The notes under the pieces: model-generated | What the model was told of the DNA's origin: nothing | Databases searched by the model: none | Seen by the model: only the letters and a program-made list of their open reading frames with translations | Program-made: the position numbers and the translations under genes | DNA from: an uncultured Collinsella sp. | GTDB lineage: Bacteria; Actinomycetota; Coriobacteriia; Coriobacteriales; Coriobacteriaceae | Assembly: GCA_900541715.1 (NCBI GenBank) | Contig: UQLI01000013.1 | Span: forward strand, 1 to 47,893 | Reading direction: 5' to 3' | Length of the DNA stretch: 47,893 bases | Shown: positions 18,401 to 25,983 of the stretch, in pieces | How positions within the stretch are numbered: position 1 is the stretch's first letter | Layout: each line of letters starts with the position of its first letter

Positions 18401-20133
18401 AACTCCTCCTCGCTCAGCAGCGGACGCTCCAGGCGCACCAGCTGACAGGCCGTACGGGAGTCCTCGAGCAGGTTGCCGTGGTTACCCAGGTAGAGCGTGG
18501 TCGAGGTGACCATATGCTCGCGAAGAGCGTCGATCGGCGGGTTCGTGACCTGAGCGAACAGCTGATAGAAGTAGTCGAAGAACGAACGCGTCTTCTTGGA
18601 CAGGCAGGCCAGCGGCGCATCGATGCCCATCGAGGCGAGCGGGGCCTTGCCCTGCTGGGCCATGGGGCGCACGACCTCGTCAACATCATCCCAGTGATAG
18701 CCGAGCTTGGCCATGCGTACGGCGGCGGGCACCTCGGCGTCCTCGGCGGGCGTTGCCGCAACGGGCTCATCGAGCGCGTCAACGGTCAGCGTCTCCTCGG
18801 CAATCCAATCACGGTAGGGCTTTTCTTTGGCATAGCGGGCGCGCAGTTCGTCGTTGTAGATCACGCGGCCGCGGGCAAAGTCGACCTCGAGCATCTGGCC
18901 CGGCCCCAGACAGCCGCTCGTCAGGATGTTCTCGGGGCGCACCTCGATGGTGCCCACCTCGCTTGCCAGCATAAAGCGACCGTCGCGCGTCACATAGTAG
19001 CGGGCGGGACGCAGGCCGTTACGGTCGAGGGCGGCACCCAGCGTGCGACCGTCGGTAAAGGCGATGGCCGCCGGGCCATCCCACGGCTCCATGAGCATGG
19101 ACTGGTAAGCGTCGTAGGCGCGGCACTCCTCACTCAGGCTGTCGTTGTGGTCCCACGGCTCGGGCAGCAACATGGACGCGGCACGCGTAAGCGGGCGACC
19201 GTTCATGACCAGGAACTCGAGCACGTTATCCAGAATCGCGGAGTCGGAACCCTCGCGGTTGATGATGGGCATCACGCGCTCAAGATCGTGCTGCAACACG
19301 GGGCTGTACAGGTTGGGTTCGCGGGCGCGAATCCAGTTGACGTTGCCCTTGAGGGTGTTGATCTCGCCGTTGTGAATGATAAAACGGTTGGGGTGCGCAC
19401 GCTCCCAGCTGGGCGTGGTGTTGGTAGAGTAGCGCGAGTGGACGAGCGCCACGGCCGTTTTGACGGCGGCGTCGTTGAGATCGATGAAGAAGCGGCGCAT
19501 CTGCGTGGCGACCAGCATGCCCTTGTACACGATGGTGCGCGAGCTCATGGAGCAGACGTAGAAAATCTTGTCGCGCAGGGCAAACTCGGCGTCGGCCTTC
19601 TTCTCGATGGTGCGGCGGCACACGTACAGGCGGCGCTCGAATGCGTCGCCGACCGGCGTGTCGTCGGGGCGGCCCAGAAAGGCCTGCAGGATGGTAGGCA
19701 TGCAGGCGCGGGCCGTCTCACCCAGGTCGTGCGGGTCGACGGGCACCTCGCGCCAAAAGAGCAGCGGCACGCCGGCCTCGGCGCAGCCCTCCTCAAACAC
19801 GCGACGGGCATCCTCTACGCCCTTGTCGTCCTGCGGGAAGAACAGCATGGCCACGCCATAGTCGCCCTCTGCCGGCAGAATCTGGCCGCACTTTTGGGCC
19901 TCTTTGCGGAAAAAATGATGCGGAACCTGGAACAGGATTCCGGCGCCGTCGCCGGTGTTCTTCTCGAGTCCGGTGCCGCCGCGGTGCTCCAAGTTGACCA
20001 GAATGGACAGTGCGTCGTCCAGAATCTGGTGATGGCGCTCGCCGTTGATATCGGCAAGCGCGCCGATGCCACATGCATCGTGGTCGAATTCGGGGCGATA
20101 AAGGCCCTGCTGCTGAGCGGAATCTGCCTGCAT
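15436..20133 (-). CDS. gltB: Glutamate synthase large subunit
   Basis: 1565 residues, close to the usual 1500. ATG 20133 follows GGGGAGGATCGCG. A short propeptide precedes DHDACGIG, whose Cys21 becomes the N-terminal nucleophile of the glutaminase domain (HSRYSTNTTPSWERAHPNR is also typical). The FMN-binding synthase domain shows KPGEGGHLPGKKVYPWIAE and SVKLVSEAGVGTIATGVAK. The 3Fe-4S motif is CLMQRDCQQDTCPAGIATQ, and a C-terminal GXGXG beta-helix (GDANDYFGKGLSGGEV) closes the protein. It makes two glutamate from glutamine and 2-oxoglutarate with GltD, in the cytoplasm. It leads the gltBD operon. Confidence 0.96.
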   Translation of the reverse strand: MQADSAQQQGLYRPEFDHDACGIGALADINGERHHQILDDALSILVNLEHRGGTGLEKNTGDGAGILFQVPHHFFRKEAQKCGQILPAEGDYGVAMLFFPQDDKGVEDARRVFEEGCAEAGVPLLFWREVPVDPHDLGETARACMPTILQAFLGRPDDTPVGDAFERRLYVCRRTIEKKADAEFALRDKIFYVCSMSSRTIVYKGMLVATQMRRFFIDLNDAAVKTAVALVHSRYSTNTTPSWERAHPNRFIIHNGEINTLKGNVNWIRAREPNLYSPVLQHDLERVMPIINREGSDSAILDNVLEFLVMNGRPLTRAASMLLPEPWDHNDSLSEECRAYDAYQSMLMEPWDGPAAIAFTDGRTLGAALDRNGLRPARYYVTRDGRFMLASEVGTIEVRPENILTSGCLGPGQMLEVDFARGRVIYNDELRARYAKEKPYRDWIAEETLTVDALDEPVAATPAEDAEVPAAVRMAKLGYHWDDVDEVVRPMAQQGKAPLASMGIDAPLACLSKKTRSFFDYFYQLFAQVTNPPIDALREHMVTSTTLYLGNHGNLLEDSRTACQLVRLERPLLSEEEFERICAIDRVGFKTRRFRAVYRRDAGEGALQAALKQLAEDVEAAVRDGVNIVVLSDRAGAGEVPVPSLLAVGCVHNHLIRAGVRTFADIVVECGDAVSPHDFAALVGYSASGIYPYNAHACIRDLAAHGDLDVTAEQGIANYNKAATAGIVSIMSKMGISTVQSYHSAQIFEAVGFTPEFVNAYFAGTVSRVGGMGVEDVEREQNERYDAALAILKSPAPDQLPTLGLTKWRPLGGEDHLIDPQTVYLLQTACREDSYDTFKEYSARLHRTGRAVRLRDLLDFNANGRTPVSLDEVEPALNIVRRFNTGAMSYGSISKEAHECMAIAMNRLHGRSNSGEGGEDPRRETPLANGDSKNSAIKQVASARFGVTSRYLCSAFEIQIKMAQGAKPGEGGHLPGKKVYPWIAEVRQSTPGIGLISPPPHHDIYSIEDLAELIFDLKNANPGARVSVKLVSEAGVGTIATGVAKGAADKILISGHNGGSGAAARDSIWHAGLPLELGLAEAQQTLLQNGLRSRVVLEADGKLMDGTDVAVACLLGAEEFGFATMPLISMGCLMQRDCQQDTCPAGIATQNCRLRRGFRGKPEHVEHFMLFVAEQLREVMASLGFRTVDEMVGHPECLRQIEVPGNRKANLLDLSPVLASATCEFGAHIPGADGRHFLPQMAADSELDKTLDSTLFVPYTADARAHLRPIRFRADIANVNRCVGTILGNAVTKAHPEGLPAGSITIDCDGSAGQSFGAFLPRGITLNVCGDANDYFGKGLSGGEVSVRPNPHATYKFDENIIVGNVAFFGATSGRGFINGLAGQRFGVRNSGATVVVEGCGNHGCEYMTGGLALILGEVGQNFAAGMTGGVAYVFDQYGTLDARVNHESVELKAPTAGELAQIRELIQEHVDATQSPRGIKLLYSFETMSKHFVKVIPTEYERVLAIVAAAEAVGKTHAQAEELAFDIVTGRADAADVARFDVAGGVAGAVPAAASSVASTKKEA

Positions 20134-20316
20134 CGCGATCCTCCCCTAGGTGTTAGACAGTCAGTTGACTAGGCATACTAGGAGCATCGCCGGCCCGTTG
20201 TGTTTCCCGCCCGTTTCGAAACAATCGCGTAACGCACGCCCTACGAGTGGGTACCGCCGACCTCAAGGGTGACAACAAGGGCCCCAAGTTCGACCTGTAA
20301 ACTCACCGCTTCAAAC

Positions 20317-20533
20317 ATCTCAATCTGTAACACGAAGACCCAATTTTGGCGCCTAGATGTTACAGATTGAGATTTTCTGCAGGACGGTTTTGGTTTGTCT
20401 CAATCTGTAACACGAAGGGCCGGTTTTTGCAGCCAACTGTTACAGATCGAGATTTTCCATAGGACCATTTCTTCCTGTCTCGATCTGTAACACCTAGGTC
20501 CAATTTCCATCCCTAGTTGTTACAGATCAAGAC
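20317..20533. repeat. Family A array, three 57-bp palindromes at exact 80-bp period
   Basis: Units lie at 20317-20373, 20397-20453 and 20477-20533, with 23-bp spacers. The first has fully matching arms ATCTCAATCTGTAACA / TGTTACAGATTGAGAT; the others each carry one imperfect pair. The array fills the divergent space between gltB and the Nramp gene. Confidence 0.95.
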
Positions 20534-20590
20534 ATTTCAGCAATCCCCTTTCACCATCCTATTCAAATACAACAATCTTGTTAGTCTTGG

Positions 20591-20619
20591 TTAACTTTTT
20601 AGCCTAAAACGGGTATCCT
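20591..20619 (+). promoter_or_regulatory. mntH: Possible mntH promoter / metal-regulator site
   Basis: TTAACT (20591-20596) and TATCCT (20614-20619) are spaced 17 bp, about 37 bases before the ATG. The overlapping TTAGCCTAAA resembles half of a DtxR/MntR-type box (consensus half TTAGGNNA or its complement), but the other half is poor. A metal-responsive regulator is plausible but not shown. Confidence 0.35.
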
Positions 20620-20655
20620 TTGCGGCGTCAAACAAACGGCACGCAGGAGCTCACC

Positions 20656-21912
20656 ATGCTCAACCATCCCAAACAACACTTTGGCTCGCACCGCACCGGA
20701 GGCCACGGAGGTCTGGATATCGCCCGGCATGTCGGCCCCGGGCTGCTCGTGACCGTCGGCTTTATCGACCCGGGCAACTGGGCCTCCAATATGGCCGCGG
20801 GCTCGCAGTTTGGCTACGCATTGCTGTGGATCGTCACGCTGTCCACAATTATGCTCATTGTGCTGCAGCACAACGCGGCACACCTGGGTATCGCCACGGG
20901 CGCCTGTCTTGCCGAGGCCACGACACGTTACCTTCCCCGCTTCGTTGGGCGCACGGTGCTTGCCAGCGCCTATCTCGCGACCATCGCCACCGCCATGGCC
21001 GAAGTCCTGGGCGGTGCGATCGCGCTCCAGATGCTCTTTGGGCTGCCCGTGCGCGCCGGCTGCGTCATCGTGGCCGCGGCATCGATGGCAATGCTCATGA
21101 CGAACTCCTACAAGCGTGCCGAGCGCTGGATCATCGCCTTCGTCGGCGTGGTAGGACTCTCGTTTTTGGCCGAGCTTGCGCTAGTCAAGGTCGACTGGCC
21201 GCAGGCCGCCGCAAGCTGGATCACACCCAGTATGCCCACCGGCTCGGCCGCGATTATCGTAAGTGTCCTAGGCGCGGTCGTTATGCCTCACAACCTCTTC
21301 CTGCACTCCGAGGTCATCCAATCCATGCACTTCGAAGGCCAAGGCGAGCAGATTATCGAGGAACGTCTGCGCTACGAACTCTTCGACACGCTCTTTTCGA
21401 TGGGCGTGGGCTGGGCGATCAACTCGGCCATGGTCATCCTGGCCGCAACGACCTTCTTTGCGCATGGCATTGTCGTAGACGACCTCGCCGTCGCAGCGGA
21501 CACGCTCTCCCCCATTCTGGGCCCGGCAAGCTCGACCATCTTTGCGGTGGCACTGCTGTTTGCGGGCATATCGAGTAGTGTGACGGTGGGCATGGCGGCA
21601 GGCACCATCACCGCGGGCATGTTCGACGAGGAATACGACATCCACGACCGACATTCCTCGATCGGGGTGGCGGCCTGTTTCGTCGGCGCAGTGACGGCGT
21701 GCCTGGTCGTCCCAAATCCTTTTGAAGGTCTCATCTGGAGTCAGGCATTGTTGTCGCTTCAGTTGCCGATTACGGTCTTTGTGCTCATACGACTCACCAG
21801 TTCGCGCCGCGTCATGGGCAAATACGCCAACTCGCGCCCGCTCAACGCGCTGCTCGTAGGGATCGGCGTCATCGTGACGATTCTCGACATCGTGCTGCTA
21901 ACGGGAATGTAA
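20656..21912 (+). CDS. mntH: Nramp-family divalent metal (Mn2+/Fe2+) transporter
   Basis: 418 residues with about 11 hydrophobic segments. ATG 20656 follows GCAGGAGCTCACC. The two unwound helices that bind metal are conserved: DPGN at residues 38-41 (GFIDPGNWASN) and MPHN at 210-213 in GAVVMPHNLFLHSE, including the methionine that selects transition metals over Ca2+ and Mg2+. It imports Mn2+ or Fe2+ together with protons. The conserved Met argues against the magnesium-transporting relatives. It stands alone, divergent from gltB. An eroded half of a family A palindrome follows the stop. Confidence 0.92.
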   Translation: MLNHPKQHFGSHRTGGHGGLDIARHVGPGLLVTVGFIDPGNWASNMAAGSQFGYALLWIVTLSTIMLIVLQHNAAHLGIATGACLAEATTRYLPRFVGRTVLASAYLATIATAMAEVLGGAIALQMLFGLPVRAGCVIVAAASMAMLMTNSYKRAERWIIAFVGVVGLSFLAELALVKVDWPQAAASWITPSMPTGSAAIIVSVLGAVVMPHNLFLHSEVIQSMHFEGQGEQIIEERLRYELFDTLFSMGVGWAINSAMVILAATTFFAHGIVVDDLAVAADTLSPILGPASSTIFAVALLFAGISSSVTVGMAAGTITAGMFDEEYDIHDRHSSIGVAACFVGAVTACLVVPNPFEGLIWSQALLSLQLPITVFVLIRLTSSRRVMGKYANSRPLNALLVGIGVIVTILDIVLLTGM

Positions 21913-21941
21913 TTGAGATGGCGTGACTGTCCAGATATAAC

Positions 21942-21957
21942 GTCTTAATCTGTAACA
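21942..21957. repeat. Family A half copy
   Basis: GTCTTAATCTGTAACA matches a left arm, but the expected right arm about 25 bases on is missing. The rubredoxin terminator begins soon after. This is probably a decayed or truncated unit. Confidence 0.65.
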
Positions 21958-21988
21958 CGTGAGACCGTTTTAAACCGTCAGATAAATC

Positions 21989-22024
21989 AAAAGGGTCCCG
22001 GCCGAGAATTCGACCGGGACCCTT
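21989..22024 (-). terminator. Intrinsic terminator of the rubredoxin gene
   Basis: On the minus strand AAGGGTCCCGG pairs with CCGGGACCCTT around an 11-nt loop, followed by TTTTGATTT. It lies 40 bases past the rubredoxin stop and may also stop the convergent mntH message. Confidence 0.88.
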
Positions 22025-22063
22025 GGACAGAGCTATGTTCGGCTTTCGCCGTGTGCCTGCGAG

Positions 22064-22207
22064 TTACTCCTCGACGAGCTCAAACTGATCGGGACCGACG
22101 CCGCACACCGGGCACACGTAATCCTCGGGCAGCTCGGGCGTGTCGACCTCAACCTCGTAACCGCAAACGGTGCACACAAACTTATACGTCTTCTTTTCCT
22201 CAGCCAT
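22064..22207 (-). CDS. Rubredoxin
   Basis: A 47-residue protein. ATG 22207 follows GAGAGGAGAACATC. The iron site is formed by two knuckles, C12-TV-C15-G and C32-PV-C35-G, within MAEEKKTYKFVCTVCG and YVCPVCGVG. Rubredoxins carry single electrons in the cytoplasm of anaerobes, often for oxygen or peroxide detoxification. It lies downstream of a flavin reductase, a plausible electron donor, but an AT-rich spacer with a good promoter suggests it can be expressed alone. The C-terminal PDQFELVEE is typical. Confidence 0.95.
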   Translation of the reverse strand: MAEEKKTYKFVCTVCGYEVEVDTPELPEDYVCPVCGVGPDQFELVEE

Positions 22208-22250
22208 GATGTTCTCCTCTCGAACGTGACTGCTGGTGTACTTACTTATT

Positions 22251-22278
22251 AGTATATATTCTCAATAACATAATGCAA
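22251..22278 (-). promoter_or_regulatory. Promoter of rubredoxin gene
   Basis: Read on the minus strand, TTGCAT (22273-22278) and TATACT (22251-22256) are spaced 16 bp in an AT-rich stretch unlike the surrounding DNA. The start codon lies about 40 bases downstream. Confidence 0.7.
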
Positions 22279-22295
22279 GTATTTTTAGAACATTT

Positions 22296-22799
22296 CTAGC
22301 CTTGATACGACGAGGCTTTGGGCGGCGTCTTGCCCTTTAGCACCTTGTGATAGTAGTCGTACGTCAGCGGCATCTCGTCGCTCAGGCGCTCGGCATCCTC
22401 GACCTCGCCAATAAACAGCAGATGCGTGCCCACATCCACAGTGTCGATCAAACGGCAGCTAAACAGGGCCGCCGCGTGCTCGGGCACATAGGGCATGCCC
22501 AGAGCCGTCTCGCGGGTCTCGTATTTGGCAAACTTGTCATAATCGCTGCTGGTGCGGAACCCAAAGTTACCGATGTAGAGCATGTCGGCGGTCTGATCGA
22601 TCACGGTCAGCGCGAACGCTTTGGCCGATGCGATGACGCCCGAGGTGACATTGTCCTTGTTCACGGCAACCGAAATACGCGGCGGCATGGACGTCACCTG
22701 CACCGCAGTGTTGATGACGCAGCCGGCGCGCAGCCCGTCTGCCGCGGCGCTCACCACGTACAGGCCACTCGGCATGGTAAAGAACGCAGTTTTGTCCAT
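22296..22799 (-). CDS. Flavin reductase-like FMN-binding protein
   Basis: 167 residues. ATG 22799 follows GGGGAGTGATCGTT; longer upstream frames run through a terminator and are rejected. MDKTAFFTMPSGLYVVSAAADG, the NTAVQVTSMPPRISVAVNKDN segment and the FGFRTSSDYDKFAKYETRE part fit the split-barrel FMN-binding fold of flavin reductases and flavoredoxins. It would bind FMN and pass electrons from NAD(P)H, perhaps to the rubredoxin encoded next. It begins after the smpB terminator, so it has its own promoter. Confidence 0.85.
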   Translation of the reverse strand: MDKTAFFTMPSGLYVVSAAADGLRAGCVINTAVQVTSMPPRISVAVNKDNVTSGVIASAKAFALTVIDQTADMLYIGNFGFRTSSDYDKFAKYETRETALGMPYVPEHAAALFSCRLIDTVDVGTHLLFIGEVEDAERLSDEMPLTYDYYHKVLKGKTPPKASSYQG

Positions 22800-22851
22800 A
22801 ACGATCACTCCCCTAGCTCGGGTTGGAACCTCATGAATGTATGTACCCACA

Positions 22852-22884
22852 AAAAAGGCGGCACCCATAACGGACGCCGCCTTT
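22852..22884 (-). terminator. Intrinsic terminator of the smpB message
   Basis: On the minus strand AAAGGCGGC pairs with GCCGCCTTT around a 13-nt loop, then six T in a row. It separates the smpB unit from the flavin reductase gene. Confidence 0.92.
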
Positions 22885-22926
22885 GAGACATATGTGTCAG
22901 AACAGTAAGAAAGATAAGACGCCCGC

Positions 22927-22993
22927 AGTTGCGGTGAAATAGGGACTGAATAGCCCCTCAAACAGGCAAAACAGTCCGTATCTCACCGCAACT
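22927..22993. repeat. Family B palindrome, 67 bp
   Basis: Arms begin AGTTGCGGTGAAATAGGGAC and end TCTCACCGCAACT; two arm positions are imperfect. It has the same 67-bp length as the other copies. It lies 12 bases past the smpB stop. Confidence 0.9.
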
Positions 22994-23005
22994 TATATAG
23001 AGCGC

Positions 23006-23476
23006 CTACCGGTTGCGTTCCTTGAGGGCGCGGTCGATCTCGCGTTGGACATCACGCTTGGCCATGTCCTCGCGCTTGTCGTAGAGCTTCTTGCCGCGAC
23101 CCAGACCCAGCAGCAGCTTTACGCGGCCGTCGGTATTAAAGTAGAGCTCCAACGGAACCAGCGCATAACCACGGTTGCGAAGTTTGCCGTCAAGAAAGTC
23201 GATCTCCTTGCGGTGCAGCAGCAGACGACGCCGACGGTCGGGATCGCGATTCCACACGCCACCATGGCTATAAGGGTGGATATGCAGTCCGACGAGCCAG
23301 CACTCGCCGCCACGAATCAGCGCAAAAGTGTCAGTGATCTGACAGGCGCGCTCGCGAATCGACTTGACCTCGGTGCCGCTCAGCTCAATACCGCACTCAA
23401 ACGTCTCATCGATAAAGTACTCGTGATGTGCCGAGCGATTCTTGGAAATGAGTTTGCGCTCGCGCTTACTGGGCAT
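23006..23476 (-). CDS. smpB: SsrA-binding protein SmpB
   Basis: 156 residues from ATG 23476. It opens with KRERKLISKNRSAHHEYFIDETFECGIELSGTEVKSIRE and has GECWLVGLHIHPYSHGG, then the C-terminal tail KREDMAKRDVQREIDRALKER, all typical. SmpB guides tmRNA to stalled ribosomes. Its start overlaps the end of the upstream TPR gene by 11 bases, so translation is probably coupled. The tmRNA gene itself is not in this window. Confidence 0.96.
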   Translation of the reverse strand: MPSKRERKLISKNRSAHHEYFIDETFECGIELSGTEVKSIRERACQITDTFALIRGGECWLVGLHIHPYSHGGVWNRDPDRRRRLLLHRKEIDFLDGKLRNRGYALVPLELYFNTDGRVKLLLGLGRGKKLYDKREDMAKRDVQREIDRALKERNR

Positions 23477-24383
23477 CGCCGGCCCCCTTGGCTCCATCGG
23501 CGTTTGAGCCCGCAGTCTCGCGCTTTGCCTTGCGCTCGGCATTGAGCTCGGCATCGCTCTCGCGCACCAGTTTAATAATCGCCGCGCAGGCCTCCTCGCC
23601 CACCAAGTCGCGAGCACGCACCGTCAGGCGCGTCGCCTCCTGCTTGTCGCCGTCGCTTGCAGCATCGGTCGCGCACATAATCAGGCAGATGGCAATCTCG
23701 GCCGAAGGCGAGGTCGGAACGCCTTGCAGGGCCAGTTCACCCATCACGTGCTCGTCGCTCTCATCGGCGGCATCCGGATAGGTGGTATGGATCTTGTTGA
23801 GCAGGCGCGTCGTATGCGCATCGTTGGGCGCCAGGCGCAGCGCCAGACGCGCGCAGCCCACGGCAGCCGAAACGTTCTCGGTCTCGGGCTCCAAGAAGTA
23901 CTGGCCTAGATTGGCGTAAGCGCGGGCGGCGCACTTGCCATCGCTTGCACGCTCCAGCACCGAGAACGAGAGCGATGCCCATTCCTGCTTGTCCTCGAGT
24001 GCGCGGAACAGCTCGGCCAAATCCAAGCGATAGTTGCAGTTCATGGGGTCCCAACGCACAGCCTGCATCAGGGCATTACGAGCGCTCACATAATCCTGCT
24101 GGCGAATGTAGGCAAACGCCATATCAGAGTACAGGCGGTCAAACGGCACCTCGACCTGCACGAGCTCGCGCGGATCCTTCTCCACGCGGCGATAGGCCAA
24201 GCGCTCAAACTTGCTATCGAAGCTAAAGTATTGACGCTTCTCCTCCGTCTTGCACTCAGCGTCGATATACTCCTCGGCGAGCTCCACCAGACGCTCCAGC
24301 AGCGGCGTCGCCGTAGCCAGGTCGCCCTGCGCCAGATAGTTCTCGGCATACGTGATGTCTTGCAAGCTGATGGGCAGATCCAT
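23466..24383 (-). CDS. Tetratricopeptide-repeat protein
   Basis: 305 residues. ATG 24383 follows GAGGAGTAGCC. Helix pairs typical of TPR units are visible: AENYLAQGDLATATPLLERLVELAEEY, then SDMAFAYIRQQDYVSARNALMQAVRWDP, then ARAYANLGQYFLEPE..AVGCARLALRLAPND. A Lys/Ala-rich tail ends the protein. No signal peptide or membrane helix is seen, so it is likely a cytoplasmic scaffold of unknown partners. It overlaps smpB by 11 bases and follows two tRNA genes. Confidence 0.82.
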   Translation of the reverse strand: MDLPISLQDITYAENYLAQGDLATATPLLERLVELAEEYIDAECKTEEKRQYFSFDSKFERLAYRRVEKDPRELVQVEVPFDRLYSDMAFAYIRQQDYVSARNALMQAVRWDPMNCNYRLDLAELFRALEDKQEWASLSFSVLERASDGKCAARAYANLGQYFLEPETENVSAAVGCARLALRLAPNDAHTTRLLNKIHTTYPDAADESDEHVMGELALQGVPTSPSAEIAICLIMCATDAASDGDKQEATRLTVRARDLVGEEACAAIIKLVRESDAELNAERKAKRETAGSNADGAKGAGDAQ

Positions 24384-24442
24384 GGCTACTCCTCGATCCG
24401 GGCGGCAGACTCAACGCGCGCCTTAAGCATCGGTCAATACAC

Positions 24443-24470
24443 AAAACCCGGGTCTCTTACGAGGCCCGGG
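24443..24470 (-). terminator. Terminator of the tRNA pair
   Basis: On the minus strand CCCGGGCCTC pairs with GAGACCCGGG around a short loop, followed by TTTTG, 11 bases after the tRNA-Glu 3' end. Some read-through into the TPR gene is possible. Confidence 0.75.
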
Positions 24471-24480
24471 CATTCAATTT

Positions 24481-24557
24481 TGGTAGCCCGTACCAGATTC
24501 GAACTGGTGATCTCCGCCTTGAGAGGGCGGCGTCCTAAACCGCTAGACGAACGGGCC
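24481..24557 (-). tRNA. tRNA-Glu (CTC)
   Basis: On the minus strand the 7-bp acceptor GGCCCGT pairs with ACGGGCT (one G-U), the anticodon loop is CTCTCAA (anticodon CTC), the T-loop is GTTCGAATC, and CCA is encoded at the 3' end. Anticodon CTC is expected in a GC-rich genome alongside a TTC isoacceptor elsewhere. Confidence 0.95.
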
Positions 24558-24574
24558 ATATGTAGCAAATGCAA

Positions 24575-24648
24575 TGGCTGGGATGGAGGGAGTCGAACCC
24601 CCATTGACGGAACCAGAATCCGCTGTCCTGCCATTAGACGACATCCCA
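24575..24648 (-). tRNA. tRNA-Gln (CTG)
   Basis: On the minus strand acceptor TGGGATG pairs with CATCCCA, the anticodon loop is TTCTGGT (anticodon CTG), the T-loop is GGTTCGACTCC, and CCA is encoded. It lies 17 bases upstream of tRNA-Glu in one transcript. Confidence 0.95.
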
Positions 24649-24692
24649 ATGACTGCATCGCTGCGCTCGGCTGTGCCTTTGCGCAAGAAAGA

Positions 24693-24721
24693 AATATACG
24701 GGAAGTCTCGCCGTGACGCAA
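24693..24721 (-). promoter_or_regulatory. Promoter of the tRNA-Gln/tRNA-Glu operon
   Basis: Read on the minus strand, TTGCGT (24716-24721) and TATATT (24693-24698) are spaced 17 bp, about 45 bases before tRNA-Gln. Confidence 0.7.
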
Positions 24722-24924
24722 GCCCCAATTTTGACTTTTTTGAAATTCAGTCAAATTGGCCTAATTTAGTCCAACCCGTGAAGGACCTGTGAAGCCGACC
24801 GCTGTACACGAAGGGCAAAACACCGCGAGCGGTAGCCGTCAACCGTTGGCAGATTCTACCGCGAAAACGATAGCACCAGGCAACACAATCGAAGTATCAA
24901 TGATCGCGTAGATATCGAGGTACC

Positions 24925-25335
24925 ATGGACGAAGAGCTTGATTACCTATGGGAGACCCTGGGCCTCGAGATCACTGCCGACCTTTGGCCCGAACGGGACA
25001 AAATCCATCCCACACTGCGCCCCGCCATTACTGTGGTGCAGGCAAAATACCGCCGTGCATCCTTTTTGATCATGCGGATGTCATGGCACGCGGGACTCCC
25101 CGACCTTAAGCGAATCCAGGCAAGCCTCGTCGAGTTGTCCGGTATGCCGACCGTCATATCCGAGGCGCACCTGGAGCAGCGCCAGCGCGAGCGACTGCAA
25201 CAGCAGCGGATTCCCTTTATCTGCCCCGGCGTTCAGGCATATCTGCCCTTTATGGACGAGGAGTACTGGAGCGGCAAGCCCAACAAACACGTAAAGGTCT
25301 ACGATCCGCACGAATGGGCACAGCTGGCGGACTGA
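24925..25335 (+). CDS. Small protein of unknown function, HTH-like
   Basis: 136 residues; ATG 24925 follows GAGGTACC. Its middle is helical and basic (VQAKYRRASFLIMRMSWHAGLPDLKRIQASLVELSG), and it ends QRIPFICPGVQAYLPFMDEEYW. The IPF-hydrophobic-PG-x-Q-x-YLPF pattern resembles firmicute and actinobacterial proteins in which a helix-turn-helix is followed by a short beta segment. I cannot name the family. There is no signal or membrane segment. It ends 19 bases before the family D array. Confidence 0.65.
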   Translation: MDEELDYLWETLGLEITADLWPERDKIHPTLRPAITVVQAKYRRASFLIMRMSWHAGLPDLKRIQASLVELSGMPTVISEAHLEQRQRERLQQQRIPFICPGVQAYLPFMDEEYWSGKPNKHVKVYDPHEWAQLAD

Positions 25336-25354
25336 CTGGGGCAGGCCCGCCGGC

Positions 25355-25524
25355 GGAAAGTGCGTCCCAGATTTCAAGCTCAAACTGGTCCCCACTTTCC
25401 CGTCGAGCCCTCAACCGGAAACCGTGTCCCACAATCGAAGCTCAGAATGGGACGTGCTTTCCGCAACCGGCCACTTTGGGAAAGCGCATCCCATTCTGGA
25501 AGCGAATTCCGGGTCGCACTTTCC
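25355..25524. repeat. Family D array, three 46-bp palindromes at exact 62-bp period
   Basis: Units lie at 25355-25400, 25417-25462 and 25479-25524, each 46 bp and separated by 16 bp. All begin GGAAA and end TTTCC, with paired inner blocks such as GTCCCA/TGGGAC in unit 2. The centres (about 12-16 bp) vary around GAAGC. The array fills the gap between two convergent genes and ends 7 bases from the ArsC-like stop. Confidence 0.93.
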
Positions 25525-25531
25525 GCAGCCG

Positions 25532-25891
25532 CTACAGCAACGCCTCGGCCCAAGCCGCTTCCCTAAAGCCGGGAATCGCAAAGTCGTCGCCCACCAGCAG
25601 CGGACGCTTGACCAGCATGCCGTCGGTCGCCAGCAGCTCGTAGCACTCCCGATCCGTCATGCCCGCATCCAGACGCGCCTTCAGGCCCAGCTCTCGATAT
25701 TTCATGCCCGACGAATTAAAGAAGCGCCGCACCGGCAGCCCCGAACGAGCAACCCAGGTCGCAAGCTCATCAGCCGTGGGATTGTCCAAAACGATATCGC
25801 GGTCGATGTACTCTACCCCATGTTCGTCCAGCCATGCCTTGGCCTTCTTACAGGTCGAGCACTTGGGATATTCAACAAACAGTACGGTCAT
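25532..25891 (-). CDS. ArsC/Spx-family (YffB/MgsR-like) thioredoxin-fold protein
   Basis: 119 residues from ATG 25891 behind GGAGGATTCCC. The N-terminus MTVLFVEYPKCSTCKKAKAW gives a CxxC pair (Cys11, Cys14), followed by EYIDRDIVLDNPTADEL, RRFFNSSGMKYRELGLK and GMLVKRPLLVGDD. This is the ArsC-fold family that includes arsenate reductases, YffB and Spx-like regulators. It lacks neighbours for arsenic resistance and is probably a redox protein. The KRPLLV segment is the usual cis-proline loop. Confidence 0.88.
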   Translation of the reverse strand: MTVLFVEYPKCSTCKKAKAWLDEHGVEYIDRDIVLDNPTADELATWVARSGLPVRRFFNSSGMKYRELGLKARLDAGMTDRECYELLATDGMLVKRPLLVGDDFAIPGFREAAWAEALL

Positions 25892-25983
25892 GGGAATCCT
25901 CCGAATATAGATCGGCCAACGCGGGCACACGCCACACGAGGCGCCTTCGTATGATGGGCCAATTGTAGCCCACGGGTCACACG

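Noticed and set aside
16870..20172. 1100-codon rightward frame
   Set aside because: Antisense shadow of gltB, which has a complete set of family motifs and a good start on the minus strand.
22800..22961. Extended N-terminus for the flavin reductase
   Set aside because: It runs through the smpB terminator; ATG 22799 has GGGGAG upstream.
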